64,000 bases of DNA, from contig CAYQYT010000004.1 of assembly GCA_964421815.1 (NCBI GenBank), forward strand, positions 62,001-126,000. Direction: 5' to 3'. Position 1 is the first letter of the stretch; the number at the start of each line of letters is the position of its first letter. Below the pieces are notes generated by a model. The model saw nothing but the letters and a program-made list of their open reading frames with translations. It did no database searches and was not told the origin of the DNA. Source of the DNA: DTU089 sp964421815. GTDB lineage: Bacteria > Bacillota > Clostridia > Oscillospirales > Acutalibacteraceae. The translations under genes and the position numbers were made by a program. This document shows, in pieces, positions 13,073 to 22,331 of this stretch.

Positions 13073-15499
13073 ATGAAAAAAATACATCTGTTGTGCAATG
13101 CCCATCTTGATCCCGTGTGGCTTTGGACCCGCAGCGAAGGTATTGCGGAGGCGGTTTCAACTTTTCGTGTTGCCGCTGATTTTTGCGAAAAATATGACGG
13201 TTTTATTTTCAACCACAACGAAGCCGTACTTTATGAATGGGTTGAGGAAAACGAACCTCGACTTTTCGCCAGGATACAGGAACTTGTGAAACAGGGCAAA
13301 TGGCGGATTATGGGCGGATGGTATCTTCAGCCCGATTGCACAATGCCCTCCGCCGAAGGTTTCCTCCGTCAGATCGAAACAGGTAATGCCTATTTCAAAG
13401 AAAAATTCGGGGTAACCCCTACCACAGCCATAAACTTTGACCCTTTCGGTCACACTCGGGGGCTTGTCCAAATTCTTAAAAAAACAGGCTATGACTCATA
13501 CATATATATGCGACCCGGAAGCGTTGCGGAAAATGAGCGCGATTTTATATGGGAGGGTTATGACGGTAGTAAAATCCTGTGCCACGCTCTTTGGGGCGGC
13601 TACAATTCCGCAAGGGGTAAAATAGCCGAAAGAATCGACACTTTCCTGAACTCCGCCCGTGACGGCGCAAATTTACTGCTCTGGGGTGTGGGAAACCACG
13701 GGGGCGGGCCTTCCGAAACCGACCTTAAAAGCATAGACAGTTATATTAAAGAGCATCCGGAAATAGCCCTTGAACATTCCTACTGTGAAAACTACTTTTC
13801 GGAAATTGATACAAAAAGCCTTAATTCTTATTCAAAATCCCTTGTGCACTGTATGGTAGGTTGCTATACCACCATGACAAAGATCAAGCAAAATTACAGA
13901 GCCCTTGAAAACGAACTTATAACCTGTGAAAAAATCCTCGCTTTAAGCGGTATTGACTATGACGAAAAAGAGATGAAATCCGCAGAAAAAGCCCTGCTTT
14001 TCTGCCAATTCCACGACATTCTTCCCGGCACAATGATTAAAGAGGGAGAGGAGGAAATTCTTCGTCTTTCAGGCTACGGCAGAGAAATTGCGAACCGCCT
14101 TACAACCAAAGCCTTTTTCAGCCTTTGCCGAGGTCAGAAAAAAGCTGTTGACGGAGAAATTCCGGTTTTTGTTTTCAACCCCCACCCCTATCCCGTCACA
14201 AGAGAAATACAGGTGGAATTCCAACTTGCCGACCAAAATTGGAACGAAAATCAGGTCACCCTTGTTAAAATCCGTGACGAAAACGGTAATTACCTCCCCT
14301 GCCAGAACGAAAAAGAATCAAGCAGTTTAAATCTTGATTGGAGAAAGCGAATTTGTTTCCGTGGGGAGCTTATGCCCATGAGTATTAACCGTTTTGACTG
14401 CGAATTAGAAATACATCCCCTCTCCGAGCGTCCCATACAACCCATTAAAGAGACACCCACCCACTTTGTTTTTGAAAACGGCATAATTTCCGTTCTCATT
14501 AACAAAACAACGGGTATGATTGACAAATATCAAGTCAACGGTAAAAATCTGCTAAAAGAAAACAGCGGTAAAATCCACGTTTATTCGGACAACGAAGATC
14601 CCTGGGGAATGACTGTTGACGGTTTTTATGACAAAATCGGTGAATTCACTCCGCTTTCAAAAGAAGAAGCCAATGATTTTTCGGGATGTCACGATGCCGT
14701 ATATGACAATGTCCGCATCATTGAAAACGGCCATGTCCGAACAAAAATTCAGGCAACTTTCAAAAATCGAAATTCCTTTGCCGTAGTCATCTACACTCTG
14801 CCGAAAAAAGATTCCTACATTGATATTGACCTGAAAATTTTTGCAAATGATGTGAACACCCTTTACAAACTCTCCTTTGTAACGGATTTACAAAATCCCG
14901 AATTTATCGGTCAGTCGGCTTACGGAAGAGAAACACTTTTAAAAGATGAAAAAGAAGTTACTTACCAAAAATGGTGTGCTCTTAAAGACGCAGAAGGTTC
15001 TTTTGCCGTTATAAACAACGGCACCTACGGCGGTAGTGCGAAAGATAACATTCTTAACATCACATTGATGAGAACACCTGTTTACTCCGCCCATCCCATT
15101 GACAACCGACCTATAACCCACAACGACAGATTCAACAACCGCATAGATATGGGAGAACGGGATTTTTCATACAGAATAACTCCTGATTTCGAGCAAATTG
15201 ACACGGAAGCAGAGATTTTCAATCAACCCCCATTCGCTCTTTCGTTTTTCCCCTCCGGAGAAGGAGAAAAGAAGAAAGAGGAAATTTTAATAACAAACAA
15301 AAAAATTCTTCTTTCATGTTACAAAAAAAAGAAAAGCGGCAACAGGTTGATGCGTCTTTTCAACAGTTCCGAAAAAACGGAAAAAACACGGATTTCATTG
15401 AACGGAAATGATTTTGAAATTGTTTTTGCTCCCTTTGAAGCCAAGGGCTTTACGGTAAACAAAAACGGCATAAAAGAATGTAATCTTACCGGAGAATAA
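13073..15499 (+). CDS. Alpha-mannosidase, GH38 family
   Basis: An 808-residue cytosolic glycosidase (no signal peptide) that removes terminal alpha-mannose. The catalytic N-terminal domain has the zinc-binding CNAHLDPVWLW (His11, Asp13), WYLQPDCTMPSAEGFLRQ, and NFDPFGHTRG, whose Asp123 is at the position of the GH38 nucleophile; the third zinc-side motif FCQFHDILPGT is near residue 325. The beta-sandwich C-terminal half is full length. An ideal GGGGAGGAAACGG region precedes the ATG at 13073. It is transcribed alone from its own promoter and ends at the hairpin at 15531-15572. A role in using mannose-containing host or fungal glycans imported as oligosaccharides is inferred. Confidence 0.92.
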   Translation: MKKIHLLCNAHLDPVWLWTRSEGIAEAVSTFRVAADFCEKYDGFIFNHNEAVLYEWVEENEPRLFARIQELVKQGKWRIMGGWYLQPDCTMPSAEGFLRQIETGNAYFKEKFGVTPTTAINFDPFGHTRGLVQILKKTGYDSYIYMRPGSVAENERDFIWEGYDGSKILCHALWGGYNSARGKIAERIDTFLNSARDGANLLLWGVGNHGGGPSETDLKSIDSYIKEHPEIALEHSYCENYFSEIDTKSLNSYSKSLVHCMVGCYTTMTKIKQNYRALENELITCEKILALSGIDYDEKEMKSAEKALLFCQFHDILPGTMIKEGEEEILRLSGYGREIANRLTTKAFFSLCRGQKKAVDGEIPVFVFNPHPYPVTREIQVEFQLADQNWNENQVTLVKIRDENGNYLPCQNEKESSSLNLDWRKRICFRGELMPMSINRFDCELEIHPLSERPIQPIKETPTHFVFENGIISVLINKTTGMIDKYQVNGKNLLKENSGKIHVYSDNEDPWGMTVDGFYDKIGEFTPLSKEEANDFSGCHDAVYDNVRIIENGHVRTKIQATFKNRNSFAVVIYTLPKKDSYIDIDLKIFANDVNTLYKLSFVTDLQNPEFIGQSAYGRETLLKDEKEVTYQKWCALKDAEGSFAVINNGTYGGSAKDNILNITLMRTPVYSAHPIDNRPITHNDRFNNRIDMGERDFSYRITPDFEQIDTEAEIFNQPPFALSFFPSGEGEKKKEEILITNKKILLSCYKKKKSGNRLMRLFNSSEKTEKTRISLNGNDFEIVFAPFEAKGFTVNKNGIKECNLTGE

Positions 15500-15530
15500 A
15501 TCAAATTTTTTTTGAAAGGCGAGAACCTCG

Positions 15531-15572
15531 GAAAAAGCAACGGTTAATTCACAAATTATTCGTTGCTTTTTC
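15531..15572 (+). terminator. Terminator after GH38 gene
   Basis: GAAAAAGCAACG (15531-15542), 18-base loop, CGTTGCTTTTTC (15561-15572). Its right arm overlaps the -35 region of the next promoter. Confidence 0.8.
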
Positions 15573-15591
15573 TTTTTACATATAGTATAAT
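15563..15591 (+). promoter_or_regulatory. Promoter of the dockerin-like gene
   Basis: TTGCTT (15563-15568), 17-base spacer, TATAAT (15586-15591). Good -10, weaker -35, and the -35 is embedded in the terminator of the previous gene. Confidence 0.6.
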
Positions 15592-15643
15592 AAGTTATCA
15601 TTACACTAAAATAGGTATTTATGCTTTTGAGAAAGGTGCTTCT

Positions 15644-16339
15644 ATGAAAAAACATCTTAAAATTCTTACAATTGCAGTTGTTATAGCCGCAGTCATAGTT
15701 TTGACCGTTATTCCCTACGGTGCCGTAGAAATCAAGCGGTATTACGGCGATATAAACAACGATTCCTATGTAACAACGCAGGATGCAATTATCGCACTTT
15801 CTGTAGCCGTGGGAATTTATGATACCGAGCTTGTTGGTATGGATTTTGAAGCCGCCGACATGGACTATGATAAGGATATCACATCAAAAGATGCACGTAT
15901 AATTTTGAGAACTGCTGCAGGGCAGGAGTTAAAGCGGCAAATGGAGGGCTACGAATTCAACGAAAATGCCGACCTATTCCTTAATCAGGTTAACAAGTTG
16001 CGTGTTACCGAGGGTAGCGGAACACTTAAACTTTCCAACGATCTGTGCAATGTCGCCAAGGAAGCGGCGGAGGAGTACGCCACAAAAACCGGCACCGCTC
16101 TGGCGCGAGAAGACGGCTCATATTACTACAAACTTCTTAACGAAAAAGGAATCAGCTACACCTTTGCGGACAAGATAATTATTCCCGCCTCTTTCGGTTA
16201 TAAGGAAACCTTTGACGAACTTGTAAAAATTCAGCAGAGCAAAAAAGCACTCTGCAACAGTCAATTCAAAAAATTCGGTGTGGGAGCATACACCAAGGAC
16301 GGTCACACTTTCTATTGGTGCATATTCCTTACGGACTAA
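15644..16339 (+). CDS. Secreted dockerin-like/CAP-like protein
   Basis: A 231-residue exported protein. Residues 1-26 are a signal peptide or N-terminal anchor (KK, then LTIAVVIAAVIVLTVIPYG). Residues about 35-95 hold two calcium-loop repeats of dockerin type, YGDINNDSYVTTQDAIIAL and DMDYDKDITSKDARIIL, with the Asp/Asn positions of the loop intact. The C-terminal part (about 110-231; LFLNQVNKLRVTEG, LCNVAKEAAEEYA, FGVGAYTKDGHTFYWCIFL) resembles a degenerate CAP/SCP domain. The open frame begins at 15563 but the ATG at 15644 has GAAAGGTG 7 bases upstream and begins the signal peptide. A dockerin without nearby cohesin genes may only be a calcium-binding module; the function is unknown. Confidence 0.8.
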   Translation: MKKHLKILTIAVVIAAVIVLTVIPYGAVEIKRYYGDINNDSYVTTQDAIIALSVAVGIYDTELVGMDFEAADMDYDKDITSKDARIILRTAAGQELKRQMEGYEFNENADLFLNQVNKLRVTEGSGTLKLSNDLCNVAKEAAEEYATKTGTALAREDGSYYYKLLNEKGISYTFADKIIIPASFGYKETFDELVKIQQSKKALCNSQFKKFGVGAYTKDGHTFYWCIFLTD

Positions 16340-16371
16340 TTTAGAATATTACACTCGAAAGGATGATAAAA

Positions 16372-17652
16372 ATGAGTGACTACAAAATAGAAACAAAATG
16401 TGTACAGGGTGGCTACACTCCCGGCAACGGCGAACCCCGTCAGATTCCGATTATTCAAAGCACCACCTTTAAATACGCAACAAGCGAGGATATGGGTAAG
16501 CTTTTCGACCTTGAAGCAAGCGGTTATTTCTATACCCGACTTCAAAATCCCACCAATGACACCGTAGCCGCAAAAATCTGCGAACTTGAGGGCGGTACAG
16601 CCGCAATGCTTACCTCCTCCGGTCAGGCGGCATCATTCTATGCGGTTTTCAATATTGCAAACTGCGGCGACCACGTTGTTTCTTCCTCCACAATCTACGG
16701 CGGAACCTATAACCTTTTCGCAGTTACAATGAAGAAAATGGGTATTGATTTCACATTCGTTTCACCCGACTGTACCGAGGAGGAACTCAATGCCGCATTC
16801 CGCCCCAATACAAAGGCGGTTTTCGGTGAGACAATCGCAAATCCCGCCCTTACGGTTCTTGATATTGAAAAATTCGCAAAAGCCGCACATGCTCACGGTG
16901 TTCCCCTTATTATTGACAACACCTTTGCAACTCCCGTAGGTTGCCGTCCTTTTGAATGGGGCGCAGATATCGTTACCCACTCCACAACAAAATACATGGA
17001 TGGTCACGGCGCCGCAGTGGGCGGTTGTATTGTTGATTCCGGTAATTTCGACTGGATGGCTCACGCGGATAAATTCCCCGGACTTTGCACTCCCGATGAC
17101 AGTTATCACGGCATAACCTATGCGGAGAGATTCGGCAAAGAGGGAGCATTTATTACAAAGGCAACCGCACAACTTATGAGGGATTTCGGCTCAATCCAAT
17201 CCCCCCAGAACGCTTTCTATCTCAATCTGGGACTTGAAAGCCTTCATGTACGTATGAAACGTCATTGTGAAAACGGTCTTGCAGTTGCAAAATTCCTTGA
17301 AGCAAGCGACAAAATTGAATGGGTTATCTACCCCGGACTTGAGGGCGATAAGTACCACGCACTTGCAGAAAAGTATCTTCCCAACGGTTCCTGCGGTGTT
17401 GTTTCTTTCGGTGTTAAAGGCGGAAGAAAAGCGGCTGAGGAATTTATGAAAAAACTCAAACTCATTGCTATTGAAACTCATGTTGCGGATGCAAGAAGTT
17501 GTTGTTTGCACCCCGCAAGCGCAACCCACCGCCAGATGAACGACGAGGAACTTATTGCGGCAGGTATCACAGCAAATCTTGTAAGACTTTCCTGCGGTCT
17601 TGAAAATTCCGAGGATCTTATTGCAGACATCAAACAGGCTTTAGGCGAATAA
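16372..17652 (+). CDS. metY: O-acetylhomoserine sulfhydrylase
   Basis: PLP enzyme of 426 residues that makes homocysteine (or methionine precursors) from O-acetylhomoserine and sulfide. It begins with the characteristic ETKCVQGGYTPGNGEPRQIPI, followed by IQSTTFKYATSEDMG, YFYTRLQNPTNDTVA and the PLP-lysine motif HSTTKYMDGHG (Lys at about residue 204). The Gly/Ala-rich LTSSGQAAS segment and C-terminal FRLSCGLEN-like VRLSCGLENSEDL are also typical. The start at 16372 has AAAGGA 8 bases upstream; an in-frame upstream ATG at 16363 lacks a good site. The gap to the upstream gene is short and no promoter was seen in it. The next gene is the acetyl-donor-specific MetA, so the two form the methionine entry route. 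Confidence 0.94.
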   Translation: MSDYKIETKCVQGGYTPGNGEPRQIPIIQSTTFKYATSEDMGKLFDLEASGYFYTRLQNPTNDTVAAKICELEGGTAAMLTSSGQAASFYAVFNIANCGDHVVSSSTIYGGTYNLFAVTMKKMGIDFTFVSPDCTEEELNAAFRPNTKAVFGETIANPALTVLDIEKFAKAAHAHGVPLIIDNTFATPVGCRPFEWGADIVTHSTTKYMDGHGAAVGGCIVDSGNFDWMAHADKFPGLCTPDDSYHGITYAERFGKEGAFITKATAQLMRDFGSIQSPQNAFYLNLGLESLHVRMKRHCENGLAVAKFLEASDKIEWVIYPGLEGDKYHALAEKYLPNGSCGVVSFGVKGGRKAAEEFMKKLKLIAIETHVADARSCCLHPASATHRQMNDEELIAAGITANLVRLSCGLENSEDLIADIKQALGE

Positions 17653-17685
17653 TCTTATAAAAAACAGAAAAAGGAGGTATGAGGA

Positions 17686-18603
17686 ATGCCCATAAAATTA
17701 CAAAGCGAACTGCCGGCAGTTGAAATTCTTGAAAAAGAGAATATCTTTGTAATGACCGACAGCCGAGCCATTACCCAAGATATACGACCCTTGAAAATTC
17801 TGGTGTTAAACCTCATGCCCAAAAAGACAGAAACGGAAACCCAACTTTCACGGCTTTTGGGAAACTCTCCCCTGCAGGTTGAATTTGAACTTATTCACAC
17901 AAAATCCCATGTGCCCAAGCACACTCCAAAGGAATATTTGCTTGCATTTTATAAAACCTTTGAAGATATAAAGCACCAAAAATTCGACGGACTCATAATA
18001 ACGGGCGCACCCGTTGAAAAAATGGAGTTTGAGGAGGTCAGTTATTGGGAAGAACTCTGTGAAATAATGGAATGGAGCAAAACCCACGTTACAAGCACAT
18101 TCCACATTTGTTGGGGCGCTCAGGCGGGGCTGTACTACCATTACGGCATAAAGAAATACCCCTTAGAGAAAAAACTCTCGGGCATTTTCAATCACACCGC
18201 CGATTACAAAAAATCCATTCTTTTGAGAGGATTTGACGATGTTTTCCCCGTCCCCCACTCCCGTTACACAACGGTTAAGAGAGAGGAAATCGAGAAAGTA
18301 CCCGAACTTAAAATACTCGCTTCTTCCGAAGAAGCCGGAGTGTATATAGTTTCAACGGAAAACGGAAAACAGATTTTTGTTACGGGCCATTCGGAATATG
18401 ACACGGACACTTTGAAAAACGAGTATCTGCGTGATAAGGATGCGGGTCTTGATATTGAAATGCCGAAACATTATTTTCCCGATAACGATATTACAAAATC
18501 CCCCGTCAATACATGGCGCTCCCACGCAAATCTTCTGTATTCAAACTGGCTCAACTATTTCGTATATCAGACAACACCTTATGATATTGAAACAATCGAA
18601 TAA
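17686..18603 (+). CDS. metAA: Homoserine O-acetyltransferase (MetA type)
   Basis: 305-residue cytosolic enzyme that acylates homoserine, the first committed step of methionine synthesis. The catalytic nucleophile is Cys142 in FHICWGAQAG, and the His/Glu pair is in FVTGHSEYD near residue 235. Residue 111, in GAPVEKMEFEEV, is glutamate; in characterised MetA proteins Glu at this position goes with acetyl-CoA and Gly with succinyl-CoA, so despite the historical name this should be an acetyltransferase. That fits with the adjacent O-acetylhomoserine sulfhydrylase. AAAGGAGGT lies 8 bases before the ATG. It is followed by a terminator. Confidence 0.95.
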   Translation: MPIKLQSELPAVEILEKENIFVMTDSRAITQDIRPLKILVLNLMPKKTETETQLSRLLGNSPLQVEFELIHTKSHVPKHTPKEYLLAFYKTFEDIKHQKFDGLIITGAPVEKMEFEEVSYWEELCEIMEWSKTHVTSTFHICWGAQAGLYYHYGIKKYPLEKKLSGIFNHTADYKKSILLRGFDDVFPVPHSRYTTVKREEIEKVPELKILASSEEAGVYIVSTENGKQIFVTGHSEYDTDTLKNEYLRDKDAGLDIEMPKHYFPDNDITKSPVNTWRSHANLLYSNWLNYFVYQTTPYDIETIE

Positions 18604-18607
18604 ACCT

Positions 18608-18654
18608 AAAAAGAAAAGGCAAGTTCACGAAATGGGAACTCACCTTTTCTTTTT
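18608..18654 (+). terminator. Terminator of metY-metA
   Basis: AAAGAAAAGG, AGTTC paired with GGAACT-type inner arm, then CCTTTTCTTT and T residues. It begins 5 bases after the metA stop. Confidence 0.88.
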
Positions 18655-18659
18655 ATATT

Positions 18660-18755
18660 TTACAGATTGCCGTAATCAATCTTTCTGTCCTTAAAATAGA
18701 ATTCTTTGTCACGGTCGTTTATTTCGCGGAGCACCTTGCAGGGATTACCCACCTC
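18660..18755 (-). pseudogene. C-terminal remnant of a sugar O-acetyltransferase
   Basis: The minus strand encodes 31 in-frame codons ending in TAA that read EVGNPCKVLREINDRDKEFY and then FKDRKIDYGNL. GNPCKVLREI plus the following charged tail is the C-terminal end of maltose/galactoside O-acetyltransferases (Maa/NodL, left-handed beta-helix family). Reading upstream, the frame runs into an in-frame stop within about eight codons and the hexapeptide repeats are absent. Most of the gene is therefore missing. It lies between the metA terminator and the unknown gene at 18787-19281, marking a deletion or rearrangement breakpoint here. Confidence 0.72.
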
Positions 18756-18786
18756 ACAAAAGCCTTGCACCGAGAGTTAAAAACTT

Positions 18787-19281
18787 TCATATTTCGGGGA
18801 AAACACAGGCAACCTCACGGAGTATTTCCTCTGCTCGCAGTTTCTCCCCGTGGTATTCTTCCCTGTCACGCACATTGGCATTTTTCCAAACACTCAAAAT
18901 ATCGGGGAACTCCAATAGGGTTTCAAAAGCCGCTTTTTTACCGTATTTTCTCTTTAAAACGCCAATAATTTCACAGGGATCGCTGTTGTCATCGGAAAAC
19001 AGAAAACCCTTGGATGCCGCAAAAACGCAAAGTTTTTTTGCACTTTCTTCCTCGCCCTTTTCACCGCAGGAAAGAACGCAGTCAATCCGCTCCAACACTT
19101 CTTCAAGAGGAAGCGCGAAAGCCCGCACCATAAGGGAGCCTATTTGATTTTGAGAAAATCCCCTTTTCATAAATCCGGCAACATAGCCGCTCACGATTTT
19201 GTCAACATCCCTGTTAACTTCGTGGGGAGCGGTTGTGCTGTCTAAAATCCATTGGGGAACAAAATTACTTTCTTTACTCAT
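18787..19281 (-). CDS. Unrecognised small cytosolic protein
   Basis: 164 residues, no signal peptide or membrane helix, no family that I recognise. The sequence is helical and charged; a stretch GFSQNQIGSLMVRAFALP (about 42-60) looks like a helix-turn-helix-like or scaffold helix pair, and a second half contains KRKYGKKAAFETLLEFPD. Three cysteines (CVLSCGEKG, KLCVFAA) do not form an obvious metal site. It begins 11 bases after the stop of the YfhO gene on the same strand, so it is probably co-transcribed with it. Codon use is like the neighbours. It could be a regulator, but there is no positive evidence. Confidence 0.6.
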   Translation of the reverse strand: MSKESNFVPQWILDSTTAPHEVNRDVDKIVSGYVAGFMKRGFSQNQIGSLMVRAFALPLEEVLERIDCVLSCGEKGEEESAKKLCVFAASKGFLFSDDNSDPCEIIGVLKRKYGKKAAFETLLEFPDILSVWKNANVRDREEYHGEKLRAEEILREVACVFPEI

Positions 19282-19292
19282 AATAACCTCTG

Positions 19293-22091
19293 TTATTTAA
19301 ACAAAGCGATAATTTCCCTCACCGTTGACCAACAAACAGGCACCACGTATATTACAAGCATAAATCCTGCAAAGATTATTTTAAATGCTACTGAAGCCAA
19401 TGTTTGAAGAACAACGGGAGTCTTTTTACGCTTTTCGGCAATAAGAACGGCGATTCCCAAAATAATTCCCACAACTAAAGCAATAAGGCTTATATAAGCC
19501 TTATTCGGAATGAACTTCATAACCACATCATTCTGTCCGTCCCGGGCTTCAACGCCCATAAAGTTGCCCAGGATACATATCGGCTCAACGCTTTCTCCGT
19601 TTACGGTACATTCCCATTGCTCATCGTAAACCACGGGAACAAAAATCACATCGCCCTCTTTAGCATTAAAGTTGAGTTTTATTACTTCGTTCTCTTGGGA
19701 ATATTGATTATCACTAAATTTGTCATTCAGTTCACTTAACTTGTCAAGTTCCATTAAATAGAGTGCCGTAGCATCAACCGTGGGAGATTCCACACCGTAT
19801 GTGATACTAACCTTTACGGTTTCGTTTTCAAAAACACCCAGTTCAAGAACACCGTTATTATTGGAAACGGGATAGCTAGTATTATATTCTTTTTCCGAAC
19901 CCAAGTCAGCGGCATAAACATGGAATTTTTTTCCGTTAATTTTTAACTCGTTAAAATAAACGGATTCATCGCCATCAATATTGTGCAGATAAAGAACACT
20001 TTTTTCGGACACATCGAAAGTATATGTAACCGTTTTTATTTCTTTTTCTTCTGTGTACAGACCTTTCGATGAGTCGTCCTCGTTCTCTTTGGTAACATAA
20101 AAGTCCCCTTTTTCAACCTTTTCCTTTATATCCTTATACTGAACTCTGTTAAATAAATTACCTTTTTCTCCCAATGAATTATAAATGGCATTTTGGTACT
20201 CGAAAACATTGTCGTAGTTGTCGGCATCCAGATTTTTTACACTTTCGTTAAATGCCAAAGCGGCGGGCAGAGTGTAATTATTTTTGTAAAGTTTTATTTT
20301 GGTTTCGGTTTCGTCATACTCCGTATATAGTTCCCCGTTAAGTTCATTTTGTGAAACGGATTCCGTAATTCCTAATAAAGCCTTGGAAAACTGTGTTCCG
20401 CCTGTATCATAAAGAGTCGTAAAACTCCAGGTGAATCCCAAGTCATAGAAAGCGGAATAATGCTGCTCGGACAATGTATGTAACCAGCCCGATACCGCAG
20501 ACCTTCCGGCAATAATGGGATAGTTTAATATCAATACCCCATCCGGATTGTTCACACGGTTCAGGAGAGCAGTACCCTCCGTGTCATTATATAAACTTTC
20601 CTCGTTTGCATATAAGTTCTCGTGTTTTATGTTGCTGTTTTGTGCCATAACAAAAAATGAATTCAAACCCAAAATAATAACCGCTAAAGCAATTGTTAAA
20701 ACTTTCCTGAGTTTTTTAAAACTGATTATTTTAATAAGCAAAAAAGCTGCTATAGTAGTCAATGTCCAGCAAGTGAAGGGGTACCGAAAACAACCGGCTT
20801 GTAATTCAACAAGACTGCTTAAAACATTGAAACCTTCTTTTATAGAGAATATAAAAACATCTCCGTAAGAAATCAGCGGAATCACTGCAAAAAAAACAGG
20901 TATGAAACTCAACAATTCAATTAGACGGTGCTTACTTTTTATACCCTCTAAATCTGCAAAATTACTGAAATAATATGCCACTATACAACAACAGAAAAAA
21001 GCAACCATATAGCCGTTTCTGAAAGGGAATTTTTGATATGAACCAAAAAGCCATATCAACATAACCGATTGAAAAGCCACCTGGAGAACAAACAAAATAA
21101 CCGTCGCTGTGAAGAATACTGTATATTTTCGGCTGTTCTTGTATTTCTTAAAATGCACCCACAAAACCACAAGGGATGCCATGGCAACGGACATTCCCAA
21201 GAACATAAAAACAGATACCATATCTATGTGGTTCTCAACATTTAATATTCCTATAAAACCGTTCAGTTCTTGCTTTTCACCTGCACCGGTGTCAAGAATA
21301 TAAGAACCCTCACCAAAACGTGACGAAGACAGTATTCCCCACACATAAGTGAATATTGTATATAAGGATGCCAAAATGGAGGCACCCGTGCCCACACCCA
21401 AATTGAAAATTGCTGATTTCCGATTTTCTTTTTCTTCAATAATAAAAATATACAACCCGCCGAAAATCACCAAAGACATCACAACAAAGAAGGAGGTATA
21501 TGTATAAACGTTCAACAAATAAGTCAGAACAATAAAAAAGGGAATCTTACTCTTTCCCCCCAGCATATTGCGTGCGAACAGCATCACCAGGGGATAGCAC
21601 AAAACAATGTCCAACCAATCTATATTTGTGTAACACAGCAAATTGAATCCGCTGAAAGTGTACATAAGGGAAACGAGCACAACCCACTGCCCCTTGAGTT
21701 TAGGGAAAAGTTTTGAAAAAGAGTAGGAAGATGCAAGGGAGATACACGCAAACTCAAAAATCAAAAACACGTCAACAGCTTGAGCTATGTATTCTCTCTC
21801 CCAAAACATTGCAAAAACATATCGCGGCTGCAAAAGACTTAATGCCACATTCCATGCTCCGCCACCGGTTGCAGTAAAGCCGTAAAATAATTCTGCAAGA
21901 TTGCCGCTGTGCCATGCGTCGTGCACACGATATATTAAAGGAACCCCTGCATGAAGCAAGTCGTACAAAACCAACGTATCGTCCCCAAATGGAAAAATCT
22001 CCTCAATATAGTACATTACAAGCATCCAAACAACAGTAATCATCGGAGCAATAAACCAAACAGGATTTATCTTGGAACCTTTTTTTAACAT
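19293..22091 (-). CDS. YfhO family membrane protein
   Basis: A 932-residue polytopic membrane protein. The N-terminal two-thirds have about 13 hydrophobic helices with the family pattern: early loop FPFGDDTLVLYDLLHAGVP, then AEL...GGGAWNVALSLLQP, and a large extracytoplasmic region (about 480-890) of beta-rich character ending in a last membrane helix before the C-terminus. This is the layout of YfhO/GT-C-like proteins; Bacillus YfhO-type proteins are linked to glycosylation of lipoteichoic acid, and the GT-C fold suggests transfer from a polyprenyl-linked sugar. The family usually has about 850-950 residues, so it appears complete. It is transcribed divergently from the deoxysugar operon, which could supply the sugar, but this is inference. 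Confidence 0.88.
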   Translation of the reverse strand: MLKKGSKINPVWFIAPMITVVWMLVMYYIEEIFPFGDDTLVLYDLLHAGVPLIYRVHDAWHSGNLAELFYGFTATGGGAWNVALSLLQPRYVFAMFWEREYIAQAVDVFLIFEFACISLASSYSFSKLFPKLKGQWVVLVSLMYTFSGFNLLCYTNIDWLDIVLCYPLVMLFARNMLGGKSKIPFFIVLTYLLNVYTYTSFFVVMSLVIFGGLYIFIIEEKENRKSAIFNLGVGTGASILASLYTIFTYVWGILSSSRFGEGSYILDTGAGEKQELNGFIGILNVENHIDMVSVFMFLGMSVAMASLVVLWVHFKKYKNSRKYTVFFTATVILFVLQVAFQSVMLIWLFGSYQKFPFRNGYMVAFFCCCIVAYYFSNFADLEGIKSKHRLIELLSFIPVFFAVIPLISYGDVFIFSIKEGFNVLSSLVELQAGCFRYPFTCWTLTTIAAFLLIKIISFKKLRKVLTIALAVIILGLNSFFVMAQNSNIKHENLYANEESLYNDTEGTALLNRVNNPDGVLILNYPIIAGRSAVSGWLHTLSEQHYSAFYDLGFTWSFTTLYDTGGTQFSKALLGITESVSQNELNGELYTEYDETETKIKLYKNNYTLPAALAFNESVKNLDADNYDNVFEYQNAIYNSLGEKGNLFNRVQYKDIKEKVEKGDFYVTKENEDDSSKGLYTEEKEIKTVTYTFDVSEKSVLYLHNIDGDESVYFNELKINGKKFHVYAADLGSEKEYNTSYPVSNNNGVLELGVFENETVKVSITYGVESPTVDATALYLMELDKLSELNDKFSDNQYSQENEVIKLNFNAKEGDVIFVPVVYDEQWECTVNGESVEPICILGNFMGVEARDGQNDVVMKFIPNKAYISLIALVVGIILGIAVLIAEKRKKTPVVLQTLASVAFKIIFAGFMLVIYVVPVCWSTVREIIALFK

Positions 22092-22271
22092 TCTCTTCCC
22101 TTCCTTTGAGCCTTAAAAACCTTCAATAATCATACCGCAACCGAAGTCACACACATCCTTTTTTGCAGCACTTTTAATTAATAAATTATACCATTGAGGA
22201 CTTATGTATGTCAACAAAAGCCTGCATAAAAGTCGGAATATTCATTTCTGCATATAAATTGATTACACATC

Positions 22272-22300
22272 TTTATTTTGTGAATTATATATGATATAAT
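22272..22300 (+). promoter_or_regulatory. Probable promoter of the deoxysugar operon
   Basis: TATAAT at 22295-22300 with TTTATT 17 bases upstream (22272-22277). The -10 box is perfect but the -35 is weak, so activation by another factor is possible. The rest of the gap 22092-22271 between divergent genes is AT-rich and shows no gene. Confidence 0.5.
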
Positions 22301-22331
22301 TATTAAAACAATAATGTTGGGATGTGAAATA

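Noticed and set aside
16340..16371. SAM riboswitch ahead of metY
   Set aside because: Only about 30 bases lie between the upstream gene and metY, too short for an S-box.
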